A DNA stretch of 59,955 nt from Alphaproteobacteria bacterium (GTDB lineage Bacteria; Pseudomonadota; Alphaproteobacteria; RS24), in NCBI GenBank assembly GCA_022426245.1, contig JAKMDW010000131.1:1-59955 (forward strand), written 5' to 3'. The notes beneath the pieces are model-generated. The model was not told the origin of the DNA. It saw only the letters and a program-made list of their open reading frames with translations, and made no database searches. The stretch's first letter is position 1, and every line of letters starts with the position of its first letter. The position numbers were made by a program, and so were the translations under genes. Of the stretch, positions 1 to 10,344 are shown in pieces.

Positions 1-1151
1 CCATCAAGCCCTTCAAGGGTGAGGGGGAACATGCGGTCATTGAACAGCTGCTTGATGATTTGAAGTGATGCCGTGTGCTCCCAATAGCGTTCGCCCAGCG
101 GGTTCAGCCAGACGGCGCTTTCGTAAATATCGGTGACGCGCTTCAGCCAAAGCGCGCCCGGCTCTTCATTCCAATGCTCGACACTGCCGCCCTCATAAGT
201 CACCTCATAGGGGCTCATGCTGGCATCACCGATGAAAATCACTTTGTAATCACTGCCATAAGTATGCAGCACATCCCATGTGCTCATCTTCTCAGTGTGG
301 CGGCGGCTATTATCCTTCCACACGCCCTCATACAGGCAGTTGTGGAAGTAGAAATATTCCATATTCTTAAACTCGGTGCTGGCCGCCGAAAACAGCTCCT
401 CGCACAGGCGGATATGCGGATCCATCGAGCCGCCAATATCGAAAAAGACGAGGACTTTCACCTTGTTGCGCCGCTCGGCAATCAGCTTGATATCCAAATA
501 GCCGGCATTGGCGGTTGATTTAATCGTGTCATCGAGGTCGAGCATATCGGCCTCGCCATCGCGGGCAAATTGGCGCAAGCGGCGCAAGGCGACCTTAATG
601 TTGCGCGTGCCAAGCTCGACCGAGTCATCGAGGTTTTTATATTCGCGCTTGTCCCAAACTTTCACCGCTTTGAAGTTTTTATTTTTCTCTTGGCCGATGC
701 GCACGCCTTCGGGATTATATCCATCGGAGCCGAAAGGCGAGGTGCCGCCGGTGCCAATCCATTTATTGCCGCCTTCATGGCGCCCTTCTTGTTCCTCGAG
801 GCGCTTTTTCAGCTCCTCCATGATTTTGTCCCAGCCGCCGAGTTTTTCAATCTCGGCCTTTTCCTCATCGGTGAGGAATTTCTCGGTCAGGGTTTGCAAC
901 CAGTCCTCAGGAATTTCGGCAATATCGCCTTCGCCCAGACTTTCCAGCCCCTTAAAGACACTGCCGAAGACTTGGTCGAACTTATCGAGATTGCGCTCAT
1001 CTTTGACCAATGCCGATTTCGACAAATAGTAAAATTCCTCGACATTATTTTCGATAACGTCATGGTCGAGCGCCTCCAGGAGCGACAGATATTCGCGCAG
1101 AGACACCGGCACATTGGCCGACTTCAACTCATGGAAAAAATTAACGAACAT
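1..1151 (-). CDS. VWA-domain (CoxE-like) protein, 3' end truncated by window edge
   Basis: Reverse-strand ATG at 1149-1151 opens an uninterrupted frame to position 1 (MFVNFFHELKSANVPVSLREYLSLLEAL...NKVKVLVFFDIGGSMDPHIRLCEELFSAA...). It has a DIGGSM metal-site-like motif and lies directly downstream of a MoxR ATPase. The ORF track misses it because it runs off the window. Confidence 0.85.
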   Translation of the reverse strand, partial: MFVNFFHELKSANVPVSLREYLSLLEALDHDVIENNVEEFYYLSKSALVKDERNLDKFDQVFGSVFKGLESLGEGDIAEIPEDWLQTLTEKFLTDEEKAEIEKLGGWDKIMEELKKRLEEQEGRHEGGNKWIGTGGTSPFGSDGYNPEGVRIGQEKNKNFKAVKVWDKREYKNLDDSVELGTRNIKVALRRLRQFARDGEADMLDLDDTIKSTANAGYLDIKLIAERRNKVKVLVFFDIGGSMDPHIRLCEELFSAASTEFKNMEYFYFHNCLYEGVWKDNSRRHTEKMSTWDVLHTYGSDYKVIFIGDASMSPYEVTYEGGSVEHWNEEPGALWLKRVTDIYESAVWLNPLGERYWEHTASLQIIKQLFNDRMFPLTLEGLD

Positions 1152-1174
1152 GGGCTTTGCCCCTTTCGGTTAAT

Positions 1175-2026
1175 CTAATTTCTTTCCCGCCGCGCCAAAA
1201 AGGCCAGACGCTCGAACAAATGCACATCCTGCTCATTTTTAATGAGCGCGCCATGCAGCGGCGGAATCATCTTACCCGCATCCTGCTCGCGCAGCGTTTC
1301 GGGGTCAATATCTTCATTCATCAACAGCTTCAGCCAGTCGAGCAATTCAGAGGTCGACGGCTTTTTCTTCAGACCCGGCACATCGCGCACTTCATAAAAA
1401 GAGCTCAGAGCATTTTTCACCAGACGGTCTTTAATGTCGGGGTAATGCACATTGACGATTTGGCTCATCGTGTCGGCATCGGGGAATGAAATATAATGGA
1501 AGAAGCAGCGGCGCAAAAATGCGTCCGGCAATTCTTTTTCATTATTCGAGGTAATGATAACCAGCGGGCGTTGTTCCGCCTTAATCGTCTCGCCCGTCTC
1601 ATAGACATAAAATTCCATGCGGTCGAGTTCTTGCAGCAGGTCATTGGGAAATTCGATATCGGCTTTGTCAATCTCGTCAATCAACAGCACGACGCGTTTG
1701 TCTTGGTCAAAGGCTTCCCACAGCTTGCCTTTATTGATGTAGTTCTTCACATCCTTAACGCGCTCATCGCCCAACTGGCTGTCACGCAAGCGCGTGATGG
1801 CGTCATATTCATACAAGCCCTGTTGCGCTTTGGTGGTTGATTTAATGTGCCAAGTGATAAGCTCCATATCCAAGGCTTTGGATACTTCCTCGGCCAGCAC
1901 GGTTTTACCTGTGCCCGGCTCGCCCTTAATCAGCAGCGGACGCTCAAGCGTTAACGCTGCATTAACCGCAATGCGCAAATCTTCCGTAGCGATATAATTG
2001 TCGGTGCCTTGAAATTTTTCGGTCAT
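1175..2026 (-). CDS. MoxR family AAA+ ATPase
   Basis: Walker A GEPGTGKT, Walker B VVLLIDEIDKAD, MoxR-like architecture, next to a VWA protein. Confidence 0.92.
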   Translation of the reverse strand: MTEKFQGTDNYIATEDLRIAVNAALTLERPLLIKGEPGTGKTVLAEEVSKALDMELITWHIKSTTKAQQGLYEYDAITRLRDSQLGDERVKDVKNYINKGKLWEAFDQDKRVVLLIDEIDKADIEFPNDLLQELDRMEFYVYETGETIKAEQRPLVIITSNNEKELPDAFLRRCFFHYISFPDADTMSQIVNVHYPDIKDRLVKNALSSFYEVRDVPGLKKKPSTSELLDWLKLLMNEDIDPETLREQDAGKMIPPLHGALIKNEQDVHLFERLAFLARRERN

Positions 2027-2237
2027 GAAACTTTCCTATTTTTGGCCGTGTCGGCAGAAAAACCCGATAGAGGGTCACTTATGGCGGCAGACATTAAGGG
2101 CAAGGGCACGGTGGCGCAACCCCATATTAGCTGCAATGGGTGCATCATCGTGGCTTGATTTAACGGCTAAGATTGCATATAGAAAATGCGCTTGCCTTTT
2201 GGCAGGGCGTGTAAAAGAAACTTTATAAGAGGCTTGC

Positions 2238-2654
2238 ATGGCGACCCGACTGCCAAAAGATTATACACCCAACGACAATGAGCCGTTTATGAACGCGCGC
2301 CAGCGCGAATATTTTCGCCGTAAATTGTTGGATTGGAAAGAAGACATTATCAGAGGTACGAAAGAGACCGTGATTGGCTTGCAAAACGAGAGCGAGCAGC
2401 ATCCTGATGATGTAGACCGCGCCAATTCGGAAGCTGAAAAGCAACTGGAACTGCGCACACGTGACCGCCATCGCAAACTGATCAATAAAATTGATTCTGC
2501 GCTGCGCCGCATTGATGACAAGACTTACGGCTATTGCGAGGAAAGCGGTGAACCGATCAGCCTGAAGCGGCTGGATGCGCGCCCGATTGCTACTTTGGGG
2601 CTGGAAGCACAAGAGCGTCACGAAAAGCGTGAGCGGGTTTATCGCGACGACTGA
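2238..2654 (+). CDS. dksA: RNA polymerase-binding transcription factor DksA (alphaproteobacterial, zinc-finger-degenerate type)
   Basis: DksA coiled coil plus YGYCEESGEPISLKRLDARPIATLGLEAQERHEKRERVYRDD. Confidence 0.9.
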   Translation: MATRLPKDYTPNDNEPFMNARQREYFRRKLLDWKEDIIRGTKETVIGLQNESEQHPDDVDRANSEAEKQLELRTRDRHRKLINKIDSALRRIDDKTYGYCEESGEPISLKRLDARPIATLGLEAQERHEKRERVYRDD

Positions 2655-2760
2655 TTCTCTGTTTTTGCGGCCAAATTCGGCGGCGTGAACATTTATTCAC
2701 AGCCGCTAAATCTCTGAAAAACAAGCAAAAACAAATAGTTATTTTTGTTCTGGACAAAAG

Positions 2761-2775
2761 GAACAAAATGAGAAC
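2761..2775. promoter_or_regulatory. Putative LexA/SOS box (GAAC-N7-GAAC, reverse complement of GTTC-N7-GTTC) upstream of recA
   Basis: GAACAAAATGAGAAC matches the alphaproteobacterial LexA consensus; 53 nt before the recA start. Confidence 0.8.
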
Positions 2776-2827
2776 ATAATGTCTCATTGCTCACATGGGT
2801 GGGCTATGAAATAACGGAGGAGACATT

Positions 2828-3928
2828 GTGGCTGAAGTGGTGAATCTCATGGGAAAAAGTGAAGAAAAGAAGAAAGCGCTGGAAGCGGCTCTTTCTCAAA
2901 TTGAGAAGAATTACGGCAAAGGCTCGGTCATGAAGCTGGGCGATCCGGAAAATATTGTTGAAATCGAATCGATTTCAACCGGGTCGTTGGGGCTTGATAT
3001 CGCGCTGGGTATTGGCGGTTTGCCAAGGGGCCGAATTATTGAAATTTATGGGCCTGAAAGTTCGGGTAAAACGACGCTGGCGCTACACACAGTGGCTGAG
3101 GCGCAAAAGACCGGCGGCATATGCGGCTTTATCGATGCGGAACACGCGCTGGACCCGGCCTATGCTAATAAGCTGGGTGTCGATATTGAAGATTTGCTGA
3201 TTTCACAGCCCGATAATGGTGAGCAGGCACTTGAGATTGCCGACACGCTGGTGCGCTCTGGCGCGGTTGATGTGTTGGTCATTGACTCGGTCGCTGCCTT
3301 GACCCCGCGCGCTGAATTGGAAGGCGATATGGGCGACAGCCTGCCGGGCTTGCAAGCCCGTTTGATGAGCCAAGCGCTCAGAAAGCTGACCGGTTCCATT
3401 TCGCGTTCCAATACAATGGTGGTTTTCATCAACCAAATCCGTATGAAAATCGGCGTGATGTTCGGTTCGCCCGAAACCACCACAGGTGGCAATGCGCTGA
3501 AATTCTATTCGTCTTGCCGTCTGGATATTCGGCGCATTGGCGCGATTAAAGATCGTGATGAAGTTATCGGTAATCACACCCGCGTTAAAGTTGTTAAAAA
3601 CAAAGTTGCGCCGCCTTTCCGCGTCGTCGAGTTTGATATTCTCTATGGCGAGGGCATTTCCAAAATGGGTGAGCTGATTGACCTTGGGGTGAAAGCCGGT
3701 GTGGTTGAGAAGTCAGGTAGCTGGTATAGCTATGGCACGCAGCGCATTGGGCAGGGTAAAGAAAACACCCGCAAGTTTCTGCTGGAAAATCCTGATATGG
3801 CTGATGAGATTGAAGAAAAAGTCCGCGCTGATGCCGGACTGGTCGATATTGAAGAGCTGACTCAAGAAGAAACCAAAATGACTGAGGGTCAAGATGACGA
3901 GCCGCCAATGGAAGAAGCGGCAAGCTAA
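2828..3928 (+). CDS. recA: Recombinase RecA
   Basis: Full-length Rec[62 protein letters not shown]. The start may be the ATG at 2849. Confidence 0.98.
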   Translation: MAEVVNLMGKSEEKKKALEAALSQIEKNYGKGSVMKLGDPENIVEIESISTGSLGLDIALGIGGLPRGRIIEIYGPESSGKTTLALHTVAEAQKTGGICGFIDAEHALDPAYANKLGVDIEDLLISQPDNGEQALEIADTLVRSGAVDVLVIDSVAALTPRAELEGDMGDSLPGLQARLMSQALRKLTGSISRSNTMVVFINQIRMKIGVMFGSPETTTGGNALKFYSSCRLDIRRIGAIKDRDEVIGNHTRVKVVKNKVAPPFRVVEFDILYGEGISKMGELIDLGVKAGVVEKSGSWYSYGTQRIGQGKENTRKFLLENPDMADEIEEKVRADAGLVDIEELTQEETKMTEGQDDEPPMEEAAS

Positions 3929-3950
3929 CGCTTCCGGCTAAGCGAAACTG

Positions 3951-3980
3951 AAAAGGCTCGGCTTATGTCGGGTCTTTTTT
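3951..3980 (+). terminator. Intrinsic terminator after recA
   Basis: AAAAGGCTCGGCTTATGTCGGGTCTTTTTT: 8-bp stem (with G-U pairs) and U-tract. Confidence 0.7.
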
Positions 3981-4063
3981 GTTTCTGATAGGGCAATTTG
4001 TCGGCCTCTTGCGCTTGTCGCCTCCGCTCGGAGCGGTTACAACAGCGTAGGAGTGAGGTAATT

Positions 4064-6736
4064 ATGTCAACTGGTCTGGCGGATATCCGCAGCGCATTTC
4101 TGGATTTTTTTGGCGACAGAGACCATGAGCTTGTGGCGTCCAGCCCGCTTGTGCCGCTGAATGACCCGACGCTGCTGTTCACCAATGCCGGCATGGTGCC
4201 GTTTAAAAACTATTTCACGGGTCAGGAAACACCGCCTTATCAGCGCGCAACTTCGTCGCAAAAATGCGTGCGCGCCGGAGGTAAGCATAATGACCTCGAC
4301 AATGTCGGTTACACGGCACGTCACCACACATTTTTTGAAATGCTGGGCAATTTTTCTTTCGGTGATTACTTCAAAGAAGAAGCGATTGACTATGCTTGGA
4401 CGTTTCTGACGAAGGAACTCGACATACCGGCTGATAAATTATTGGCGACAGTTTATGCCGAAGATGAGGAAGCCTTCACGCTTTGGCAAAAAATTGCCGG
4501 ATTACCTGACGAGAAAATCATTCGCATCGCGACCTCGGATAATTTCTGGTCAATGGGTGATACCGGCCCTTGTGGGCCGTGTTCGGAAATCTTTTTCGAT
4601 CATGGCGAGGCGATTGCCGGCGGCCCGCCGGGCAGCCCTGACGAGGATGGCGACCGATTTATTGAGATTTGGAATCTTGTTTTTATGCAATTTGAGCAGC
4701 AGGCCGACGGCACACGCATCGACCTGCCCAAGCCGAGCATTGATACCGGCATGGGGCTGGAGCGCATTGGCGCGTTGTTGCAAGGCAAGCACGATAATTA
4801 TGATACGGACTTAATGTATCACCTGATTGAGGCCTCGGCCGACCATTCGGGGCAGCCGGCGGCGGGGGATTTGGCTGTCAGCCACCGCGTGATTGCTGAC
4901 CATTTGCGTTCCTCGGCGTTTTTGATCGCCGATGGTGTGCTGCCTTCTAATGAGGGGCGCGGTTATGTGTTGCGCCGTATTATGCGCCGCGCGATGCGTC
5001 ACGCGCATATGTTGGGCACCAAAGAACCTTTGCTGTGGCAACTTGTGCCGGCGTTGAAAACGCAAATGGCCGCTGCCTATCCTGAACTTGAACGCGCCAA
5101 TGCGCTGATTGTTGAAACGCTGAAACATGAAGAAGAGCGCTTTCGCGACATGCTGGGGCGTGGCCTAAAATTGCTTGATGATGAGGTTAGCAATTTATCC
5201 GGCGATACGCTGGCCGGTGAGGTCGCCTTTAAGCTTTACGATACATATGGCTTCCCGCTTGATTTGACGCAAGATGCGCTGCGCGAACGCGGCCTGTCGG
5301 TTGATACGAGCGGCTTTGATACGGCGATGGAAAAGCAACGCGCCGAGGCGCGTGCCAATTGGAGCGGCTCGGGCCAGGCAGAAACCGAGGCGGTTTGGTT
5401 TGATTTGCGCAACACGCATGGCGCGACTGAATTTGTCGGATATCAATCAACTGCCGCAGACGGTCAAGTGCTGGCGATTGTCAAAGACGGTGCGCCGGTG
5501 GGTGAGGCAGATAAGGGCGATGAGGTCGCGCTAATGCTTAACCAAACGCCTTTCTATGCTGAGAGCGGTGGGCAGGTGGGTGACACTGGCACGGTTTCAA
5601 ATGAAGATGGGCTGGTGATTGACATTGGCGACACGCAAAAACGCTTGGGCGATGTGCATGTGCTGCACGGCAAAATCAGCAAAGGCAAAATCGCTATTGG
5701 TGATTTGGTGCATCAGCAAATTGACGCGTCGCGCCGCGATGCCATTCGCGCCAATCACTCAGCAACCCATTTGCTGCATGAGGCGCTGCGCCGCGTATTG
5801 GGCGATCATGTGACGCAAAAAGGTTCATTGGTGAATGAGCATCATCTGCGTTTCGACTTTTCCCACCCGCGTGCCATGAATGATGGTGAAATCGATACGG
5901 TGGAGGTTCTGGTCAACCGCATTATCCGTCAAAATGACGAGGTGGCGACACGCCTGATGACACCCGATGAGGCGATTGACGCTGGCGCATTGGCGCTGTT
6001 TGGCGAAAAATACGGCGAGGAAGTGCGGGTGCTTTCCATGGGGCTGGGGGCGCGCGATGAGCGCGCGAGAGATGATGCAACCGCCTATTCGGTTGAACTA
6101 TGTGGCGGCACCCATGTGGGTCGTCTGGGTGATATCGGCCTTTTGAAAATTTCACATGAGGGCGCGGTGGCGTCGGGTGTGCGCCGCATTGAGGCGCGCA
6201 CGGGCGAGGGCGCTTTGGCCCAAATCGCGGCGCATGAACATGTGTTGCACGCGGCGACCAATGAATTGAAAGTGGCCATTGAAGACCTCCCAACGCGCAT
6301 CAGCAAATTGGTCGAGGAACGCAAAATGCTCGACCGCGAATTGAGCGAGACCAAAAAGCAACTGGCATTGGCCGGGGCTTCGGGCGGCGCAGGGGCGTCT
6401 GAGGATGCCAGCCGCGAGGTGAATGGCACATCCTTTATGGCGCGCTGCCTTGATGGGCTGCCCGCCAAACAATTACGCGGATTGGTTGATGACGCCAAGC
6501 AGCAAATCGGCAGCGGTGTGGTGGTGTTTATCGGCATTGATGGCGACAAGGCGGGCATCGCCGTTGGCGTGACTGACGATTTGACCGATAAATATGATGC
6601 GGTGAATTTGGTTCAGGCCGGTTCTCAGGCAATGGGCGGTAAAGGCGGCGGCGGCCGCCCCGACATGGCGCAAGCCGGTGGCCCCGATGTCAATGCGGCG
6701 GATGCTGCGATTGCGGCGATTGAGAAACTGCTTTAG
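4064..6736 (+). CDS. alaS: Alanyl-tRNA synthetase
   Basis: [31 protein letters not shown]..., editing motif [11 protein letters not shown]-terminal [12 protein letters not shown]. Start refined from 3998 to the ATG at 4064. Confidence 0.97.
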   Translation: MSTGLADIRSAFLDFFGDRDHELVASSPLVPLNDPTLLFTNAGMVPFKNYFTGQETPPYQRATSSQKCVRAGGKHNDLDNVGYTARHHTFFEMLGNFSFGDYFKEEAIDYAWTFLTKELDIPADKLLATVYAEDEEAFTLWQKIAGLPDEKIIRIATSDNFWSMGDTGPCGPCSEIFFDHGEAIAGGPPGSPDEDGDRFIEIWNLVFMQFEQQADGTRIDLPKPSIDTGMGLERIGALLQGKHDNYDTDLMYHLIEASADHSGQPAAGDLAVSHRVIADHLRSSAFLIADGVLPSNEGRGYVLRRIMRRAMRHAHMLGTKEPLLWQLVPALKTQMAAAYPELERANALIVETLKHEEERFRDMLGRGLKLLDDEVSNLSGDTLAGEVAFKLYDTYGFPLDLTQDALRERGLSVDTSGFDTAMEKQRAEARANWSGSGQAETEAVWFDLRNTHGATEFVGYQSTAADGQVLAIVKDGAPVGEADKGDEVALMLNQTPFYAESGGQVGDTGTVSNEDGLVIDIGDTQKRLGDVHVLHGKISKGKIAIGDLVHQQIDASRRDAIRANHSATHLLHEALRRVLGDHVTQKGSLVNEHHLRFDFSHPRAMNDGEIDTVEVLVNRIIRQNDEVATRLMTPDEAIDAGALALFGEKYGEEVRVLSMGLGARDERARDDATAYSVELCGGTHVGRLGDIGLLKISHEGAVASGVRRIEARTGEGALAQIAAHEHVLHAATNELKVAIEDLPTRISKLVEERKMLDRELSETKKQLALAGASGGAGASEDASREVNGTSFMARCLDGLPAKQLRGLVDDAKQQIGSGVVVFIGIDGDKAGIAVGVTDDLTDKYDAVNLVQAGSQAMGGKGGGGRPDMAQAGGPDVNAADAAIAAIEKLL

Positions 6737-6742
6737 CGCAGC

Positions 6743-7963
6743 CTATTTAACGGATAATGCCGCGTCCAAATTCTCATTCAGCTTATCGAGGAAACCCTCT
6801 GTGCTGAGCCATTTTTGGCCTTCACCGACCAGCAGTGCCAAGTCTTTGGTCATGGCGCCGCGCTCTACCGTGCTGACGCAGGTTTTCTCAAGCGTGAGTG
6901 AGAAGTCGGCCAGCGCTTGATTATTGTCCAGCTCGGCGCGCTTGGTGAGGCCGCGCGTCCACGCAAAAATCGACGCAATCGAATTGGTTGAGGTTTCTTC
7001 ACCACGTTGATGCGCCCGATAATGGCGCGTCACCGTGCCGTGCGCCGCTTCTGCTTCCATGGTTTTCCCGTCCGGCGTCAGCAATACCGAGGTCATGAGG
7101 CCCAATGAGCCAAAGCCTTGTGCCACTGTGTCGGATTGCACATCACCATCATAGTTTTTGCACGCCCAGACAAATTTGCCGTTCCATTTAAGAGCGGCGG
7201 CGACCATGTCATCAATCAGGCGGTGTTCGTAATCAATGCCCAATTTGGCGAATTGGTCTTTGAACTCGGCGTCGAAGACTTCTTGAAACAAATCTTTGAA
7301 GCGGCCGTCATAGGCTTTCAAAATGGTGTTTTTGGTAGACAGATATAGCGGCCAGCTGCGATCCAGCGCATAGAGCATACAGGCGCGGGCGAAATCGCGA
7401 ATGCTGTCATCGAGGTTGTACATGGCCATTGAAACCCCGCCACCGGGGAAATCAAAGACATCAAACTCTTTGGTGTCGCTGCCGTCTTCGGCTTCCCATT
7501 TCATGGTCAGCTTGCCTTTGCCGGGCACAACAAAATCAGTGGCGCGATATTGGTCACCAAATGCGTGACGCCCGATAACAATCGGGTCTGTCCAACCCGG
7601 CACAAGGCGCGGAACATTGCGGCAAATAATCGGCTCCCGAAACACTGTGCCGCCCAGAATGTTGCGGATTGTGCCATTGGGCGAGCGCCACATTTGCTTC
7701 AGGCCAAACTCTTCAACGCGCGCCTCGTCTGGCGTGATGGTCGCGCATTTAACGCCGACACCGATTTCTTTAATCGCTTCTGCCGCGTCAATGGTGATTT
7801 GGTCATCTGTATCATCGCGCGCTTCAATACCGAGGTCGTAATATTGCAGGTCAATGTCAAGATAAGGCGCGATGAGCTTGTCTTTAATCATTTGCCAGAT
7901 GATGCGCGTCATCTCGTCACCATCGAGTTCAACAATAGGATTTTCGACTTTTATTTTTGACAT
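6743..7963 (-). CDS. icd: NADP-dependent isocitrate dehydrogenase
   Basis: [61 protein letters not shown]. Confidence 0.96.
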   Translation of the reverse strand: MSKIKVENPIVELDGDEMTRIIWQMIKDKLIAPYLDIDLQYYDLGIEARDDTDDQITIDAAEAIKEIGVGVKCATITPDEARVEEFGLKQMWRSPNGTIRNILGGTVFREPIICRNVPRLVPGWTDPIVIGRHAFGDQYRATDFVVPGKGKLTMKWEAEDGSDTKEFDVFDFPGGGVSMAMYNLDDSIRDFARACMLYALDRSWPLYLSTKNTILKAYDGRFKDLFQEVFDAEFKDQFAKLGIDYEHRLIDDMVAAALKWNGKFVWACKNYDGDVQSDTVAQGFGSLGLMTSVLLTPDGKTMEAEAAHGTVTRHYRAHQRGEETSTNSIASIFAWTRGLTKRAELDNNQALADFSLTLEKTCVSTVERGAMTKDLALLVGEGQKWLSTEGFLDKLNENLDAALSVK

Positions 7964-8036
7964 GGGACTTCCTCATTTTCGAATGTCTAGCGTATAGCAA
8001 AATGCCCGCATTGATTAAAGCCCGTCTTTAGCTTAA

Positions 8037-8933
8037 TTGAGCCTGATGGAAGAAAAAATTAGACAAGCCACAAAGTCGGCTTTGACGCCGAATAGCGCAA
8101 TGGCACCGGCCATTATACTGGTCGGCGCGCAATTGGGCGAGAATATCGGCACAGTTGCACGCGCCATGTTAAATTTCGGTCTCACCGATCTGCGTCTGGT
8201 CAGTCCTCGCCCGGGCTGGCAAATGGAGCGCGCGGTCAAAGCCTCGGCCGGGGCTGAGGCTTTAATTGAAAATCATCGGCTGTTTGACACCGTAGCGGCG
8301 GCGACGGCTGATTTGGGGTTCGTTGTGGCCACGACGGCGCGTCAGCGCGATATGGTGAAGCCGGTTCTTACGCCGGCCAAGATGGCCTTTGACATGCGGG
8401 CGCGGCAAATACAAACCAACCCGCAGAGCGGTATCCTGTTCGGCTGTGAGCGCACCGGTTTGGATAATGATGATATTTCGCTGGCCGATGCGATTTGCAG
8501 CGTGCCGCTTAATCCTGAATTTTCATCGCTCAATTTGGCACAAGCGGTTTTGCTGATGGGCTATGAATGGTATCAGGCCGATGATGAAACACCGGCCACG
8601 CAGCTAGATATGCAAGAAGCGCGCCCCGCGACTCGGGGCGAGATAAATGCCATGTTCGAGCATATGGAAGCGGCTTTGGACGCGGCGGGTTTTCTCGCGC
8701 CGCCCGAGAAGAAACCGGCAATGGCCCGCAATATAAGAAATATCTATAATCGCGCCGCCCTGACCGAGCAGGATGTGCAGACGCTGCGGGGCGTAATAAA
8801 CGCGCTTTTGCGCTGGCCGCGGGGCGCACAGGACAAACTTCTAAAGCCGCGGGTCGCGGCTATTTCACGCGGCCTTGCCGACCCTGAGGGGGTAGAAAAA
8901 AAACAGCAAAAGAAGGGTAAAAATCCTGTTTGA
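8037..8933 (+). CDS. trmJ: tRNA (cytidine/uridine-2'-O-)-methyltransferase, TrmJ family (SpoU/TrmH superfamily)
   Basis: AIILVGAQLGENIGTVARAMLNFGLTDLRLVSPR, GILFGCERTGLDNDDISLADAICSVPLNPEFSSLNLAQAVLLMGYE. Confidence 0.88.
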   Translation: MSLMEEKIRQATKSALTPNSAMAPAIILVGAQLGENIGTVARAMLNFGLTDLRLVSPRPGWQMERAVKASAGAEALIENHRLFDTVAAATADLGFVVATTARQRDMVKPVLTPAKMAFDMRARQIQTNPQSGILFGCERTGLDNDDISLADAICSVPLNPEFSSLNLAQAVLLMGYEWYQADDETPATQLDMQEARPATRGEINAMFEHMEAALDAAGFLAPPEKKPAMARNIRNIYNRAALTEQDVQTLRGVINALLRWPRGAQDKLLKPRVAAISRGLADPEGVEKKQQKKGKNPV

Positions 8934-8957
8934 CAACGCGTCTCTCTTGCGTATATT
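8930..8957 (+). promoter_or_regulatory. sigma70-like promoter for rpsD
   Basis: TTGACA (8930-8935), 16-nt spacer, TATATT (8952-8957). Overlaps the trmJ stop codon. Confidence 0.65.
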
Positions 8958-8969
8958 ACGCGCCAATCC

Positions 8970-8995
8970 CGCGAGAAATGGTCTCGCGCTTTTTA
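8970..8995 (+). terminator. Hairpin plus U-tract between the rpsD promoter and rpsD start (trmJ terminator or rpsD leader attenuator)
   Basis: CGCGAGA-AATGG-TCTCGCG followed by CTTTTTA; perfect 7-bp stem. Confidence 0.6.
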
Positions 8996-9022
8996 TTTGA
9001 GCAAATGTAAGGACAGCGCCGC

Positions 9023-9643
9023 ATGAGCAAGCGCCTTTCGACGAAGTATAAAATTGACCGCCGCATGGGCGAGAATATTTGGGGTCGCCCGAAGAGCCCG
9101 GTAAACCGCCGTGATTACGGCCCGGGTCAGCACGGCCAACGCCGCCGCGGTAAATTGTCGGATTTCGGCACCCAGTTGCGCGCCAAGCAGAAGCTTAAAG
9201 GCTATTATGGCAATATTACCGAAAAGCAGTTTAAAGGCATTTATGCCGAGGCTGTTCGGGTGAAGGGCGATACGAGCGAGAACCTCGTGGGTCTGTTGGA
9301 AAGCCGCCTTGATGCGATTGTTTATCGCGCAAAATTCGTAACAACCGTTTTCGCAGCGCGCCAATTCGTTAATCATGGTCATGTGATGGTAAATGGTCGC
9401 CGGTGTAATATTCCAAGCCGTCGTTTGAAAATCGGTGATGTGGTTGAGGTTCGTGAGAAGTCACGTAACCTCAATGTTGTTTTGGAAGCCATTCAAAGCG
9501 CTGAGCGTGACATTCCGGAATATCTCTCGGTTGATCACAGCAAAATGACAGCGTCGCTGGCACAAGTGCCGCAGCTGACGGATATTCCTTATCCTGTTCA
9601 GATGGAACCCAATCTTGTGGTCGAGTTTTACTCGCGCAATTAG
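9023..9643 (+). CDS. rpsD: 30S ribosomal protein S4
   Basis: [49 protein letters not shown]..., S4 RNA-binding domain. Confidence 0.98.
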   Translation: MSKRLSTKYKIDRRMGENIWGRPKSPVNRRDYGPGQHGQRRRGKLSDFGTQLRAKQKLKGYYGNITEKQFKGIYAEAVRVKGDTSENLVGLLESRLDAIVYRAKFVTTVFAARQFVNHGHVMVNGRRCNIPSRRLKIGDVVEVREKSRNLNVVLEAIQSAERDIPEYLSVDHSKMTASLAQVPQLTDIPYPVQMEPNLVVEFYSRN

Positions 9644-9661
9644 AGCTTTAAGGCTCGTATC

Positions 9662-9693
9662 AAAAAAAAGACCGCCACTTTGGCGGTCTTTTT
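9662..9693. terminator. Bidirectional intrinsic terminator between convergent rpsD and grxD
   Basis: AAAAAAAA-GACCGCCA-CTT-TGGCGGTC-TTTTT. Confidence 0.85.
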
Positions 9694-9712
9694 CTTTGCC
9701 TGAACCGGTGAG

Positions 9713-10042
9713 TTAAGAAACCGCTTCAATGCCCTTTTCATCGAGGAAGGGGCGCAATTCGCCCTCTTCAAACATTTCGCGGATAATATCGCACCCGCCA
9801 ACAAACTCGCCTTTAACATAAAGCTGCGGAATAGTCGGCCAGTTTGAGAAGCTTTTAATGCCCTCGCGCAGACCATCATCTTCCAGCACATTGACGCCTT
9901 TGAAGGGGATGCCGACATGCGACAGAATTTGCACAACCTGGCTTGAAAAACCGCATTGCGGAAAAACCGGCGTGCCTTTCATGAAAAGAACCACGTCGGC
10001 GCTGCCAATCTCGCCCTGAATGACTTCATTTATATCGCTCAT
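9713..10042 (-). CDS. grxD: Monothiol glutaredoxin, Grx4 family
   Basis: [48 protein letters not shown] motif. Confidence 0.95.
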   Translation of the reverse strand: MSDINEVIQGEIGSADVVLFMKGTPVFPQCGFSSQVVQILSHVGIPFKGVNVLEDDGLREGIKSFSNWPTIPQLYVKGEFVGGCDIIREMFEEGELRPFLDEKGIEAVS

Positions 10043-10083
10043 AATCTGCTCCTCAGCCGTCTTGTCTGACGTCTATATGTTGC

Positions 10084-10323
10084 TTATGTGTTGTCTGGCA
10101 CGCCGGTTTGCAAGGCCAATGCGTGTAATTCGTCACCCATGCCGCCTTCTATGGCGTCATATACCATTTTATGCTGTTGCACACGCGTCTTGCCTTTGAA
10201 AGACGAGCTGACAACGCGCGCGGCATAATGGTCGCCATCGCCGCGCAAATCGGTAATTTCTACCTCTGCATCGGGCAGGGCAGCGCGTATCATATGTTCC
10301 AGTTCACCGGCGCTCATTGGCAT
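10084..10323 (-). CDS. bolA: BolA family protein
   Basis: MSAGELEHMIRAALPDAEVEITDLRGDGDHYAARVVSSSFKGKTRVQQHKMVYDAI; next to grxD. Confidence 0.92.
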   Translation of the reverse strand: MPMSAGELEHMIRAALPDAEVEITDLRGDGDHYAARVVSSSFKGKTRVQQHKMVYDAIEGGMGDELHALALQTGVPDNT

Positions 10324-10344
10324 GGGGTCACCCTTATCTTGCAG

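Noticed and set aside
570-1178. 202-aa plus-strand ORF (and 75..518, 508..1029)
   Set aside because: Antisense to the VWA-domain gene, which runs off the left edge and is absent from the ORF track.
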